7,923 nucleotides of DNA from RGIG5327 sp045612485 (GCA_045612485.1 JAZKZE010000134.1:1-7923); one strand, 5' to 3'. Shown: positions 1 to 6,383, counted from the stretch's first letter. Made by a program: numbers and translations. Notes: generated by a model not told the origin, from the sequence alone.

Positions 1-891
1 CCCTAAAGTATGATCTGTAATAAGTTCATGGATCAAGCCGGAAACCCCTGCTTCGGTGGGTTCCACATTCTTGAAATCCCCGGCGGTCAGAACTACGTTC
101 ATAATCTGTTTGACCTTGGTGGGGGATCCTGCAAGACCGCAGCGGCTTACATCAGCTCCGGCTTCTGCGGCAGTAAGTTCTGTAATAAGCAGACCTTTTT
201 CTGCATATTTTTTCTCGAAATCTGCAACAGCGGCAGCTTTATCCGCATCAGCAGCAAGTGTGGAAGCAAATTCGCTTCTTCCCATAGCCTTTTTGTATTT
301 CATAACTCTCTTGGCAGTCTGGGGACGGGGAGTATTGGCATCCACAACCGTGAGGAGGGCGGGCAAAGGAGATTCCAGGATCTCATAACCACCTTCAATA
401 GCACGTTTTGCAACGATTTTTCCCTTGGTGAGTTCTTTAACTTCCTGAACATAGGAAATCTGGGGGATTTCCAGTTTTTCTGCGATCTGGGGACCAACCT
501 GGGCGGTATCACCGTCGATAGCCTGACGTCCGCAGAGAACAAGATCAAAATCACCGATCTTCTTTGCCACACAATGAAGCGCATAACTTGTTGCAAGAGT
601 ATCAGAACCGGCAAAAGCACGGTCGGTAAGCAGGACAGCTTCATCTGCGCCCATACACATGGCATCCCGCAGAACCTTTGCGGCATTCGGGGGACCCATA
701 GTAGCTACCACCACTTTCACATCCTGATACTTGTCTTTGATCTGAAGTGCCAATTCCACAGCATTCAGGTCCTCGGGGTTGAAGATTGCAGGCAGAGCCG
801 CACGGTTCACTGTGCCGTCAGGCTTCATCGCATCGCCCGTTACATTCTTTGTATCGGGCACTTGCTTCACAAAAACAATGACTTTGTACAC
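1..891 (-). CDS. etfB: Electron transfer flavoprotein beta subunit (EtfB/FixA family), 3' end beyond window
   Basis: Beta subunit of the heterodimeric electron transfer flavoprotein. With EtfA it carries electrons between flavin dehydrogenases (often acyl-CoA dehydrogenases) and other carriers in the cytoplasm. The frame begins at a GTG (889-891) reading VYKVIVFVKQVPDT. It is preceded by AAGGAG with a six-base spacer, which decides the start. Family signatures are FNPEDLNAVE (about residues 37-46), the nucleotide-binding stretch GRQAIDGDTAQVGP (121-134) and GLAGSPTKVK (252-261). All 297 codons in the window are open. The text near the edge (HELITDHTLG) resembles the C-terminus of long Firmicutes EtfB proteins, so probably only a few residues are missing. 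About 30 extra residues before the GSPT motif (roughly 200-235) make it longer than the usual 250-270-residue EtfB. EtfA is expected next, outside the window. The dehydrogenase partner, and whether the complex bifurcates electrons, cannot be told from here. Confidence 0.93.
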   Translation of the reverse strand, partial: MYKVIVFVKQVPDTKNVTGDAMKPDGTVNRAALPAIFNPEDLNAVELALQIKDKYQDVKVVVATMGPPNAAKVLRDAMCMGADEAVLLTDRAFAGSDTLATSYALHCVAKKIGDFDLVLCGRQAIDGDTAQVGPQIAEKLEIPQISYVQEVKELTKGKIVAKRAIEGGYEILESPLPALLTVVDANTPRPQTAKRVMKYKKAMGRSEFASTLAADADKAAAVADFEKKYAEKGLLITELTAAEAGADVSRCGLAGSPTKVKQIMNVVLTAGDFKNVEPTEAGVSGLIHELITDHTLG

Positions 892-905
892 AGGTTACTC
901 CTTAC
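889..905 (-). promoter_or_regulatory. Ribosome binding site and GTG start of etfB
   Basis: On the minus strand AAGGAG is followed by TAACCT and then GTG. This near-consensus Shine-Dalgarno, six bases away, supports a GTG start. No in-frame ATG offers the conserved KVIVFVKQVPDT N-terminus. Confidence 0.85.
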
Positions 906-994
906 ATTTTTGTTTATGTTAGCTGGTTTGTGTGTTCTTGCATCCTACGGGAAAAAAAAAGACAATGCTCCCATATATAAAACTACTTATAAAT

Positions 995-1022
995 AATATA
1001 GCACACTTTTTTTATTTAGCAA
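995..1022 (-). promoter_or_regulatory. Candidate sigma-A-type promoter of etfB
   Basis: Minus strand TTGCTA (1017-1022), 16-base spacer, TATATT (995-1000). It lies just after the folP stop codon and would give a leader of about 100 bases before the etfB GTG. No intrinsic terminator is visible between folP and this promoter, so folP transcripts could also read into etfB. Assigned from motif fit only. Confidence 0.55.
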
Positions 1023-1033
1023 GTATTTTTTCT

Positions 1034-1915
1034 TCACTTTTTTAATACATCTGAAAAAGCCCTGAGAAATAAAGCGGCATTTTTCACATCATGCACCCGT
1101 ACAAACCCAACCCCGGCAAGAGTCAACGCACCCAGGATCCCCCAGGTCGCCGCGTCTCTTTCAGCCGGTGGAGCCTCATGTGTGATATTTTTGAGAAAAG
1201 ATTTTCTTGATGGAGCATAAAATAACGGACAGGAAGTCAAATGACATAAATCTTCCGCCCTGCGGCACAACTCCCAATCCTGCTGCGGAGTCTTGGCAAA
1301 TCCCAAGCCGGGATCCAGAAGGATACTTTCTTTTTTTATTCCAACCTCTATTGCCTTCACCATTACCTCATTGAGAAATTCCCCGGTCTCCCTTACTACA
1401 TCATTATATATAAGGAATTTCTTATCCGTCATCGTTTGCGGTGTCCCTCTTGAATGCATCAGGATCACTCCGGCGGAACTTTCCGCCATGACTTTCCCCA
1501 TATCCGGATCAAACTGCATTCCCGACACATCATTGATGATATCCGCCCCGGCCTCCATTGCACTTGCAGCTACGGCACTTTTTCTTGTATCCGCACTGAT
1601 GACCGCATGGGGTCTTTCCTGACGCAGTGCCTTTATAAAAGGAATAAGACGTTTTTTTTCCTCTTCTATGGAGATCTCTTCCGATCCGGGCCGGGTGGAT
1701 TCCCCGCCGGCATCAATGGCAAATGCGCCGTTATCCAGAAGAAAACAGGCCTCTTTCACAGCAGAATTTATATCCGGATATTTCCCGCCGTCACTGAAGG
1801 AATCCGGAGTAAGATTGATGATCCCGAATATCTGCGGGTATGAAAAAGAATCACAGGAGATCATTCCATGCCGGGGAAGAAAAAATTTTCTCCCATTTTT
1901 TTCTGTCATATCCAT
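1034..1915 (-). CDS. folP: Dihydropteroate synthase
   Basis: Joins p-aminobenzoate to 6-hydroxymethyl-7,8-dihydropterin diphosphate to give dihydropteroate, a cytoplasmic step of folate synthesis and the target of sulfonamides. The 293-residue length is normal for this TIM-barrel enzyme. Motifs in order: GIINLTPDSFSDGG (31-44), DAGGESTRPGS (68-78), SADTRK (107-112), INDVSG (127-132), LMHSRGTPQTM (152-162), LDPGLGFAKT (200-209), SRKSF (236-240) and RVHDV (273-277). Every pterin- and pABA-binding loop is present. Small departures are APSRK, where G-x-SRK is usual, and HS for the common HM after the LM of motif five. The ATG at 1915 has GAGG six bases upstream; an ATG two codons in is possible but worse placed. 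No other folate gene is adjacent. It follows gyrA on the same strand after a strong terminator, so its transcription is a puzzle treated in the findings. Confidence 0.96.
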   Translation of the reverse strand: MDMTEKNGRKFFLPRHGMISCDSFSYPQIFGIINLTPDSFSDGGKYPDINSAVKEACFLLDNGAFAIDAGGESTRPGSEEISIEEEKKRLIPFIKALRQERPHAVISADTRKSAVAASAMEAGADIINDVSGMQFDPDMGKVMAESSAGVILMHSRGTPQTMTDKKFLIYNDVVRETGEFLNEVMVKAIEVGIKKESILLDPGLGFAKTPQQDWELCRRAEDLCHLTSCPLFYAPSRKSFLKNITHEAPPAERDAATWGILGALTLAGVGFVRVHDVKNAALFLRAFSDVLKK

Positions 1916-1926
1916 TCTTTTCCTCT

Positions 1927-1955
1927 TTTATAAAAAAAGAAGAACCTTTTTTCAA
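1927..1955 (-). promoter_or_regulatory. Promoter-like pair inside the gyrA terminator, just before folP
   Basis: Minus strand TTGAAA (1950-1955), exactly 17 bases, TATAAA (1927-1932). This is close to the sigma-A consensus. The -35 box includes the terminator loop and the -10 box overlaps the end of its T-tract. A start about seven bases past the -10 would fall near 1920, only about five bases before the folP ATG and downstream of the GAGG ribosome binding site. If used, folP would be nearly leaderless; if not, folP depends on readthrough. The match may be an accident of terminator composition. Confidence 0.35.
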
Positions 1956-1966
1956 AGGCTCTTCTT
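1932..1966 (-). terminator. Intrinsic terminator downstream of gyrA
   Basis: Arms 1954-1966 and 1937-1949 pair over 13 positions (one G-U wobble) around a GAAA tetraloop, followed on the minus strand by a run of T (1932-1938). It begins about 36 bases after the gyrA stop codon. The stem, tetraloop and T-run make this a strong rho-independent terminator on the minus strand. There is no T-tail on the plus strand. Confidence 0.88.
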
Positions 1967-2002
1967 CCCGTGTTTCATTTCATTCCTGAATACAGGATCA
2001 TT

Positions 2003-4822
2003 TTACTCTTCAGTGGAAGAGGAACCTTCTTCCCCGTTTTCAGGGATTTCCGGAACATCTGTCACCTCTTCAGAAACCTCCTTTTTCACCGGTACTCCGG
2101 CAGCGGCAATGACCAGATCCTCTTCTTTCATTGCGGGAGCTTCAGGAGCATCCACTTCCACGACCACATTGGCTCCGGTGATCCTGTCATTTTTCCGCAG
2201 ATCCATGATACGGACACCTTTGGAAAGTCTGCCCACAAGACGGATCTCTTTTACCATGATACGGGAGATGAGTCCACGTTCTGTAGTAAGGATGAGTTCA
2301 TCGGAGGTATGGACACGCAGAGCGGCAACAACACTTTCCCCGTCCTTAAGATCCAGATTGCGTACCCCCATTGCAGCACGTTTGGTCAGGCGATAATTTT
2401 CCACATAGGAACGTTTTCCCATACCGCCGCTTGTAATAACAAGCAGCTGGGGTTTGCCGTTATCTTCTTCCTGGATCTCCTCATCGGCAGCGGCTTCTTC
2501 CACAGAAGTTTCCTCTTCTGTTTCGGGTATTTCAGGAATATTTGCTTCCTCTTCCGCGTCTTCCGCACCACTGTCGGCAGGAGCATTGGCGATCGCCTTG
2601 AGGGATTCAGCAGAAGCCGGAACCACTTCCATACTTACCACTTCGTCCCCATCGATCTTGAACTTGATCCCGGTGACACCTCTGGCAGATCTTCCCAGAC
2701 ATCTCACATCCGTTTCCAGGAAACGGCATGCCATACCTTTGGCACTGGAGAGAATGATTTCGCTGACACCGTCGGCAAGTTCAGCACCGATCAGGTCGTC
2801 GCCGTCATCCATGACAATGGCCTTCAAGCCCAGATTCCGAAGGTGTTTGAACTGAGAAAGGGCGGTTTTCTTGATCACACCGTTTCTTGTCGCCATAACA
2901 ACGGACATATCCGGTTTTTCCAGCATTTCCCGTTTCAGAGTGACCATGGCACGGATCTGTTCACCGGATTCCACCTTGATCAGATTGACGATAGGTCTGC
3001 CCTTGCCGGTTCTTGCTCCTTCGGGAATATCATATACATTCAGCCAGTACATATAGCCCCGGTTGGTAAAGAAGAAGATAAGATCGTGACTGTCTGCATT
3101 AAAGAGATGTTCCACATGATCTTCTTCTTTGGTTTCCATACCGATGATGCCTACGCCGCCGCGATGCTGGGTACGGTAGGTATCCGCAGGCACGCGTTTG
3201 ATATAACCGGTATTGGATACGGTAATAACACAGGAATGACGGGGAATAAGGTCGGCGATATTGATATCGCTTTCGTCGTAAGTGATCTCGGTACGGCGGG
3301 CATCGGCAAATTTGTTTTTGACATCAAGGAGTTCCTCTTTGATGATGCCGATACGCAATTCCCGGCTGGCAAGAACGCTGCGGAGATATTCGATCTGCTG
3401 CATAAGGGCGGCATATTCTTCTTCCAGGTCGGAGATCGCCAGGCCGGTCAGCTGATGCAGTCTCATTTCCAGAATGGCTGCCACCTGTAATTTGGATAGT
3501 TCGAATCTTTCCATCAAAGCCATTGCCGCATCCGCTTTTGTACGGGATTCCCGGATGATACGCACAACTTCATCAATATTGCGCACTGCTACAAGCAGAC
3601 CGGATACGATATGTGCTCTTGCTTCCGCTTTTGCAAGTTCAAATCTGGTTCTGCGGATCACTACTTCCATACGATGGTCGATAAACGCCTGAAGCAGCTG
3701 AGTGAGATTCATGGTACGGGGTCTGTTGTGATCCACAACCAGCATCTGACAGCCGAACGCGCTTTCCAGCTGGGTATGGGAATAGAGCTGATTGAGTACC
3801 ACATTTGCCATAAAGCCTTTTTTGATCTCGATGACAACACGGATACCCGTCTTCAGACTTGTTTCGTCACGCAGATCGGAAATACCGGAGATGACTTTGT
3901 CCTTCACCAGTTCCCCGATACGTTTTACCGTCATTTCCTTGTTTACCGCATAAGGGATCTCGGTAATAATGATCTTTTCCTTGCCCTTTTCCTCCACGAT
4001 ATTGGCTTTGGCGCGGATCTTGATGATGCCGTGCCCTGTTTCGTAAAGCTGTTTGATGGGATCAAGACCGCAGATCATGGCTCCTGTGGGGAAGTCGGGA
4101 CCAGGAAGGAACTGCATCAGTTCTCTTACGCTTGCGGCAGGGTGTTCCAGAAGGTGTACGGTAGCATCCACCACTTCCCCCAGATTGTGGGGCGGGATAT
4201 TGGTAGCCATACCCACCCCGATACCCATACTGCCATTTACCAGAAGGTTGGGGAATTTTGCAGGCAGGACTTCCGGTTCCACAGTTTCTTCGTCAAAGGT
4301 GGGAATCATGGGAACAGTATCTTTTTCAATATCCGCAAGCAGTTCTTCTGTGAAACGCTGCAATTTACACTCGGTATAACGGTAGGCAGCAGGCGGGTCA
4401 CCGTCGATGGAGCCGAAGTTTCCCTGACCGTACACCAGAGGCATACGCATGGAGAAATCCTGTGCCATACGCACAAGGGCATCATATACGGAACTGTCCC
4501 CGTGAGGATGGTAGTTACCGATCACTTCACCGACGACCTTCGCACTCTTCAGGGTCTTGACAGAATAGGTCAGCCCCAGTTTCTTCATGGCATAAAGAAT
4601 ACGGCGGTTACAGGGCTTCAGACCGTCACGCACATCAGGAATGGCACGCCCCACGTTCACACTGAGAGAATACTGCAAATAGGCAGTATGCATAATATCT
4701 TCGATGTTCACCGGAAAATCATTTCTGGGAACAGCACTGTCCGTTTCAGGTACCGCTTCCTCATTTTCAGCGGCAGGATCCATTACAGGCTCCACGGGGG
4801 GCATTTCGTCATTTTCGCTCAT
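2003..4822 (-). CDS. gyrA: DNA gyrase subunit A with acidic extensions and insert
   Basis: Breakage-reunion subunit of gyrase (A2B2), which introduces negative supercoils using ATP hydrolysed by GyrB. The 939 residues exceed the usual 820-880. An acidic, probably disordered N-terminal extension spans 1-37. The winged-helix/tower catalytic core includes GRAIPDVRDGLKPCNRRILY, HPHGDSSVYD, GQGNFGSIDGD and the catalytic Tyr149 in RYTE. The beta-pinwheel C-terminal domain starts near 525. The quinolone-determining residues are Ser110 and Asp114, the susceptible state. The GyrA box reads QHRGGVG (552-558) rather than QRRGGKG. A linker of about 50 residues (739-790) with some 19 acidic residues and no basic ones between 750 and 787 splits the last blades. 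An acidic tail ends the protein. The ATG at 4822 follows GGAAAG, a modest ribosome binding site. gyrB is not adjacent. ParC is the alternative, but the GyrA-like box and overall similarity to GyrA favour gyrase. Confidence 0.94.
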   Translation of the reverse strand: MSENDEMPPVEPVMDPAAENEEAVPETDSAVPRNDFPVNIEDIMHTAYLQYSLSVNVGRAIPDVRDGLKPCNRRILYAMKKLGLTYSVKTLKSAKVVGEVIGNYHPHGDSSVYDALVRMAQDFSMRMPLVYGQGNFGSIDGDPPAAYRYTECKLQRFTEELLADIEKDTVPMIPTFDEETVEPEVLPAKFPNLLVNGSMGIGVGMATNIPPHNLGEVVDATVHLLEHPAASVRELMQFLPGPDFPTGAMICGLDPIKQLYETGHGIIKIRAKANIVEEKGKEKIIITEIPYAVNKEMTVKRIGELVKDKVISGISDLRDETSLKTGIRVVIEIKKGFMANVVLNQLYSHTQLESAFGCQMLVVDHNRPRTMNLTQLLQAFIDHRMEVVIRRTRFELAKAEARAHIVSGLLVAVRNIDEVVRIIRESRTKADAAMALMERFELSKLQVAAILEMRLHQLTGLAISDLEEEYAALMQQIEYLRSVLASRELRIGIIKEELLDVKNKFADARRTEITYDESDINIADLIPRHSCVITVSNTGYIKRVPADTYRTQHRGGVGIIGMETKEEDHVEHLFNADSHDLIFFFTNRGYMYWLNVYDIPEGARTGKGRPIVNLIKVESGEQIRAMVTLKREMLEKPDMSVVMATRNGVIKKTALSQFKHLRNLGLKAIVMDDGDDLIGAELADGVSEIILSSAKGMACRFLETDVRCLGRSARGVTGIKFKIDGDEVVSMEVVPASAESLKAIANAPADSGAEDAEEEANIPEIPETEEETSVEEAAADEEIQEEDNGKPQLLVITSGGMGKRSYVENYRLTKRAAMGVRNLDLKDGESVVAALRVHTSDELILTTERGLISRIMVKEIRLVGRLSKGVRIMDLRKNDRITGANVVVEVDAPEAPAMKEEDLVIAAAGVPVKKEVSEEVTDVPEIPENGEEGSSSTEE

Positions 4823-4863
4823 TTTCTTTCCGTTTCCGTAAAAGGGTTGATTTCTTTACAATT

Positions 4864-4883
4864 TACACGTGTATAATATACAC
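4864..4883. promoter_or_regulatory. Interlocked palindromes over the gyrA -10 box (possible operator)
   Basis: TACACGTGTA (4864-4873) is a perfect palindrome. It overlaps GTGTATAATATACAC (4869-4883), a perfect 15-base inverted repeat around a central A. The second covers the candidate gyrA -10 box. The shared GTGTA unit gives three alternating half-sites, as expected of a site for a dimeric repressor. The protein that might bind is unknown. Confidence 0.4.
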
Positions 4884-4903
4884 CCTTAAAGACAAGATTG
4901 CAA
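4875..4903 (-). promoter_or_regulatory. Candidate sigma-A-type promoter of gyrA
   Basis: Minus strand TTGCAA (4898-4903), 17-base spacer, TATATT (4875-4880). An AT-rich perfect palindrome, TTTAAATATTTAAA (4932-4945), sits upstream where an UP element would lie. The predicted start near 4868 gives a leader of about 45 bases. The spacing and the single position in a short intergenic region make it the likely gyrA promoter. Confidence 0.6.
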
Positions 4904-4942
4904 CCCTTTTGCGCGTATGCGGGCGAAAAACTTTAAATATTT

Positions 4943-4986
4943 AAAAGAAAAACCGGTCTGAAATATACGGTTATAAATCAGACCGG
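4943..4986 (-). terminator. Second (distal) terminator after the FMN oxidoreductase gene
   Basis: Arms 4978-4986 and 4953-4961 form a perfect 9-bp stem (CCGGTCTGA with TCAGACCGG) around a 16-base loop. On the minus strand the stem is followed by TTTTTCTTTT (4943-4952). It backs up the proximal terminator and isolates the gyrA promoter from upstream transcription. Confidence 0.75.
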
Positions 4987-4991
4987 AATAC

Positions 4992-5021
4992 AAAAAAAGA
5001 GGAACCTGCAATAACGGTTCC
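4992..5021 (-). terminator. First (proximal) terminator after the FMN oxidoreductase gene
   Basis: GGAACC (5001-5006 and, as its complement, 5016-5021) forms a 6-bp stem with a 9-base loop. On the minus strand it is followed by TC and seven T (4992-4998). It lies 28 bases past the stop codon. Confidence 0.75.
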
Positions 5022-5048
5022 CCGGAGATTTCAAGCAAAAATGTCTGC

Positions 5049-6098
5049 TTATTCCCCTTCCAGAGTATCAAAAAATTCTTTCACAGGATAGATTTTTGTC
5101 ACTGCTTCCACATTGCATCCCACCATGTAAAGACCATGATCCACATCACCGTTTTTCGTGGCAAGAAGGGCTCTGGCTATACAGAACAGGGATTTGGCAG
5201 GATTACAGGAACGCAGACAGCGGTAGGGACAGGTGAACTTTTCTTTTCCGCCTTCCAGAACTCTCTGCACCAGCGGAGTCTTGAGGACACGCACAGGAAG
5301 CCCTACAGGACTCTTGATGACCACAATATCTTCCTTCTTTGCATCCACAAGCACCTGTTTGCTCTTTGCGTCGATCCCGGCTTCTTCCGTAGCGATGAAA
5401 TATGTACCGACCTGCACGCCGTCATACCCCATTTTGAGAAATTTTTCAATATCCTCTCTGCATGCCACCTCTTCAGCGGCAAGAATGGGATGTTCCAGAC
5501 CATACTGTTTCATCACTTCTTTTACCTCTTTGATGAGGATATCCATGGAACAGGTATGGGGATTGGCGATCATTTCTTCCGTGAAGCCCAGATGCCCGCC
5601 GCATTTGGGTCCTTCAATGATCACAGCATCCGGTTTGCGGTTGTATTTCCTCAGCCAGGTCTTGACCACCACTTCATAGGCTCTTCCGCTGGAAATGACA
5701 GGAATAAGGGCAATATCCGCATCCCCCACATACTCAGGAAGTACAAGAGGAAGCCCAGCCCCGGAAATAATATAATCAACGCCTTCAGCGACGGCGGTTT
5801 CCACGATTTCTTTGTAGTTGGAAAGTGCCACCATCACATTGACTCCCAGATTGGGTTTATTGTCAGAAAGTTTTCTTGCTCTTCTGATCTCATTGGCAAG
5901 TTCCACATTGCACTCTTCCACAAAGTGGGTCATCCCCCGTTCAGGATCTCCCAGTCCCACACTGGCGATCGTACCCATACCGCCGAGATTCACAACTGCC
6001 GCGGCAAGATCCGCTGTCCCGATCCTTACTCCCATACCAGCCTGGATCACAGGGTATTTCACTTCCAGATTTCTTATTTTCAGTGAAGGTAATCTCAT
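5049..6098 (-). CDS. Nitronate monooxygenase-family FMN protein (2-nitropropane dioxygenase-like)
   Basis: TIM-barrel flavoprotein of the nitronate monooxygenase/FabK group. Known members oxidise alkyl nitronates using FMN or reduce enoyl-ACP; the substrate here is unknown. The ATG at 6098 is chosen over one at 6140: it has GGAG five bases upstream and starts at the conserved core (LKIRNLEVKYPVIQAGMG), and the candidate promoter places the transcript start downstream of 6140. That gives 349 residues, typical of the clostridial subgroup. Visible motifs are PVIQAGMG (16-23), GGMGTIAS (39-46), the active-site-type loop EGPKCGGHLGF (162-172; His169) and DGVQVGTYFIAT (226-237). Two oddities: the stretch before that last motif reads LAAEEV (206-211), where family members have AAGGI for the FMN phosphate, and the C-terminus has Cys at 290, 294, 298 and 306 (C-x3-C-x3-C-x7-C). 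FabK is the main alternative, but length and Cys-rich tail fit the clostridial nitronate monooxygenase-like subgroup better. It appears monocistronic. Confidence 0.85.
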   Translation of the reverse strand: MRLPSLKIRNLEVKYPVIQAGMGVRIGTADLAAAVVNLGGMGTIASVGLGDPERGMTHFVEECNVELANEIRRARKLSDNKPNLGVNVMVALSNYKEIVETAVAEGVDYIISGAGLPLVLPEYVGDADIALIPVISSGRAYEVVVKTWLRKYNRKPDAVIIEGPKCGGHLGFTEEMIANPHTCSMDILIKEVKEVMKQYGLEHPILAAEEVACREDIEKFLKMGYDGVQVGTYFIATEEAGIDAKSKQVLVDAKKEDIVVIKSPVGLPVRVLKTPLVQRVLEGGKEKFTCPYRCLRSCNPAKSLFCIARALLATKNGDVDHGLYMVGCNVEAVTKIYPVKEFFDTLEGE

Positions 6099-6140
6099 AA
6101 ATTCTCCGTTTTTCTCATTCAGCAATATTTTATTTTTCAT

Positions 6141-6168
6141 AAAATAGCACGGTTTGGCTACAAGTCAA
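6141..6168 (-). promoter_or_regulatory. Candidate promoter of the FMN oxidoreductase gene
   Basis: Minus strand TTGACT (6163-6168), 16-base spacer, TATTTT (6141-6146). The predicted start near 6134 yields a leader of about 36 bases and lies past the alternative ATG at 6140, supporting translation from 6098. Confidence 0.6.
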
Positions 6169-6241
6169 GTCCACAGTTCCCCATCCTCTTCACATTTCTG
6201 CAATATTTTCCATTTTCAGACAGGATACACCTCTTTTTATG

Positions 6242-6301
6242 ACAGTTAAAGGAGTGAACTGTTCCGGGAATCGTTCAGACGGAAAAAGACATTTTTTCCG
6301 T
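6242..6301. repeat. Cluster of three inverted repeats (possible operators)
   Basis: First: ACAGTT (6242-6247) and AACTGT (6257-6262), nine bases apart. Second: a 23-base imperfect palindrome (6255-6277) with outer TGAAC/GTTCA and inner TTCC/GGAA around a central G; 9 of 11 pairs match. Third: ACGGAAAAA (6279-6287) with TTTTTCCGT (6293-6301), a perfect 9-bp stem. The first two overlap, so as RNA they would be mutually exclusive. None has a T-tail on either strand, so they do not read as terminators. They sit 54-113 bases upstream of the ADH-family -35 box, a plausible regulator-binding position. Confidence 0.45.
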
Positions 6302-6354
6302 ATAAAACATAAAATTTGAACCTGAAAAAAGTGAAAAAAACTATTATTTTCCCA

Positions 6355-6383
6355 TTGATTTTTCTCTTTCCCGGAGTTATCTT
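6355..6383 (+). promoter_or_regulatory. Candidate promoter of the ADH-family gene
   Basis: TTGATT (6355-6360), 17-base spacer, TATCTT (6378-6383). Predicted start near 6390 gives a leader of about 110 bases. It is the best-spaced plus-strand pair I found in the region. Confidence 0.5.

Noticed and set aside
10..996. Long plus-strand open frame of 328 codons
   Set aside because: It is the antisense of etfB, whose minus-strand product has clear family motifs. The plus-strand product is Cys- and Phe-rich with no domain and no ribosome binding site.
1970..3490. Plus-strand open frame of 506 codons, and another at 3611-4876
   Set aside because: Both lie antisense to gyrA. Such long shadows arise from codon bias on the coding strand. 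The products (rich in His, Phe, Gly, Asp) show no family motif.
4480..4500. Quinolone-resistance change in GyrA
   Set aside because: The two key positions are Ser110 and Asp114, matching the susceptible E. coli residues Ser83 and Asp87.
4869..4883. NrdR box at the gyrA promoter
   Set aside because: NrdR boxes run ACAC to GTGT around an AT core; this palindrome runs GTGT to ACAC, so the match fails.
4886..5071. Small minus-strand frame of 61 codons
   Set aside because: It spans both terminators and the end of the FMN protein gene, with no ribosome binding site.
5136..6086. Plus-strand open frame of 316 codons
   Set aside because: Antisense shadow of the nitronate monooxygenase-family gene, with no ribosome binding site or recognisable domain.
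6099..6140. Upstream ATG at 6140 extending the FMN protein by 14 residues
   Set aside because: It lacks a ribosome binding site, the added residues are not family-like, and the candidate promoter would start transcription after it.
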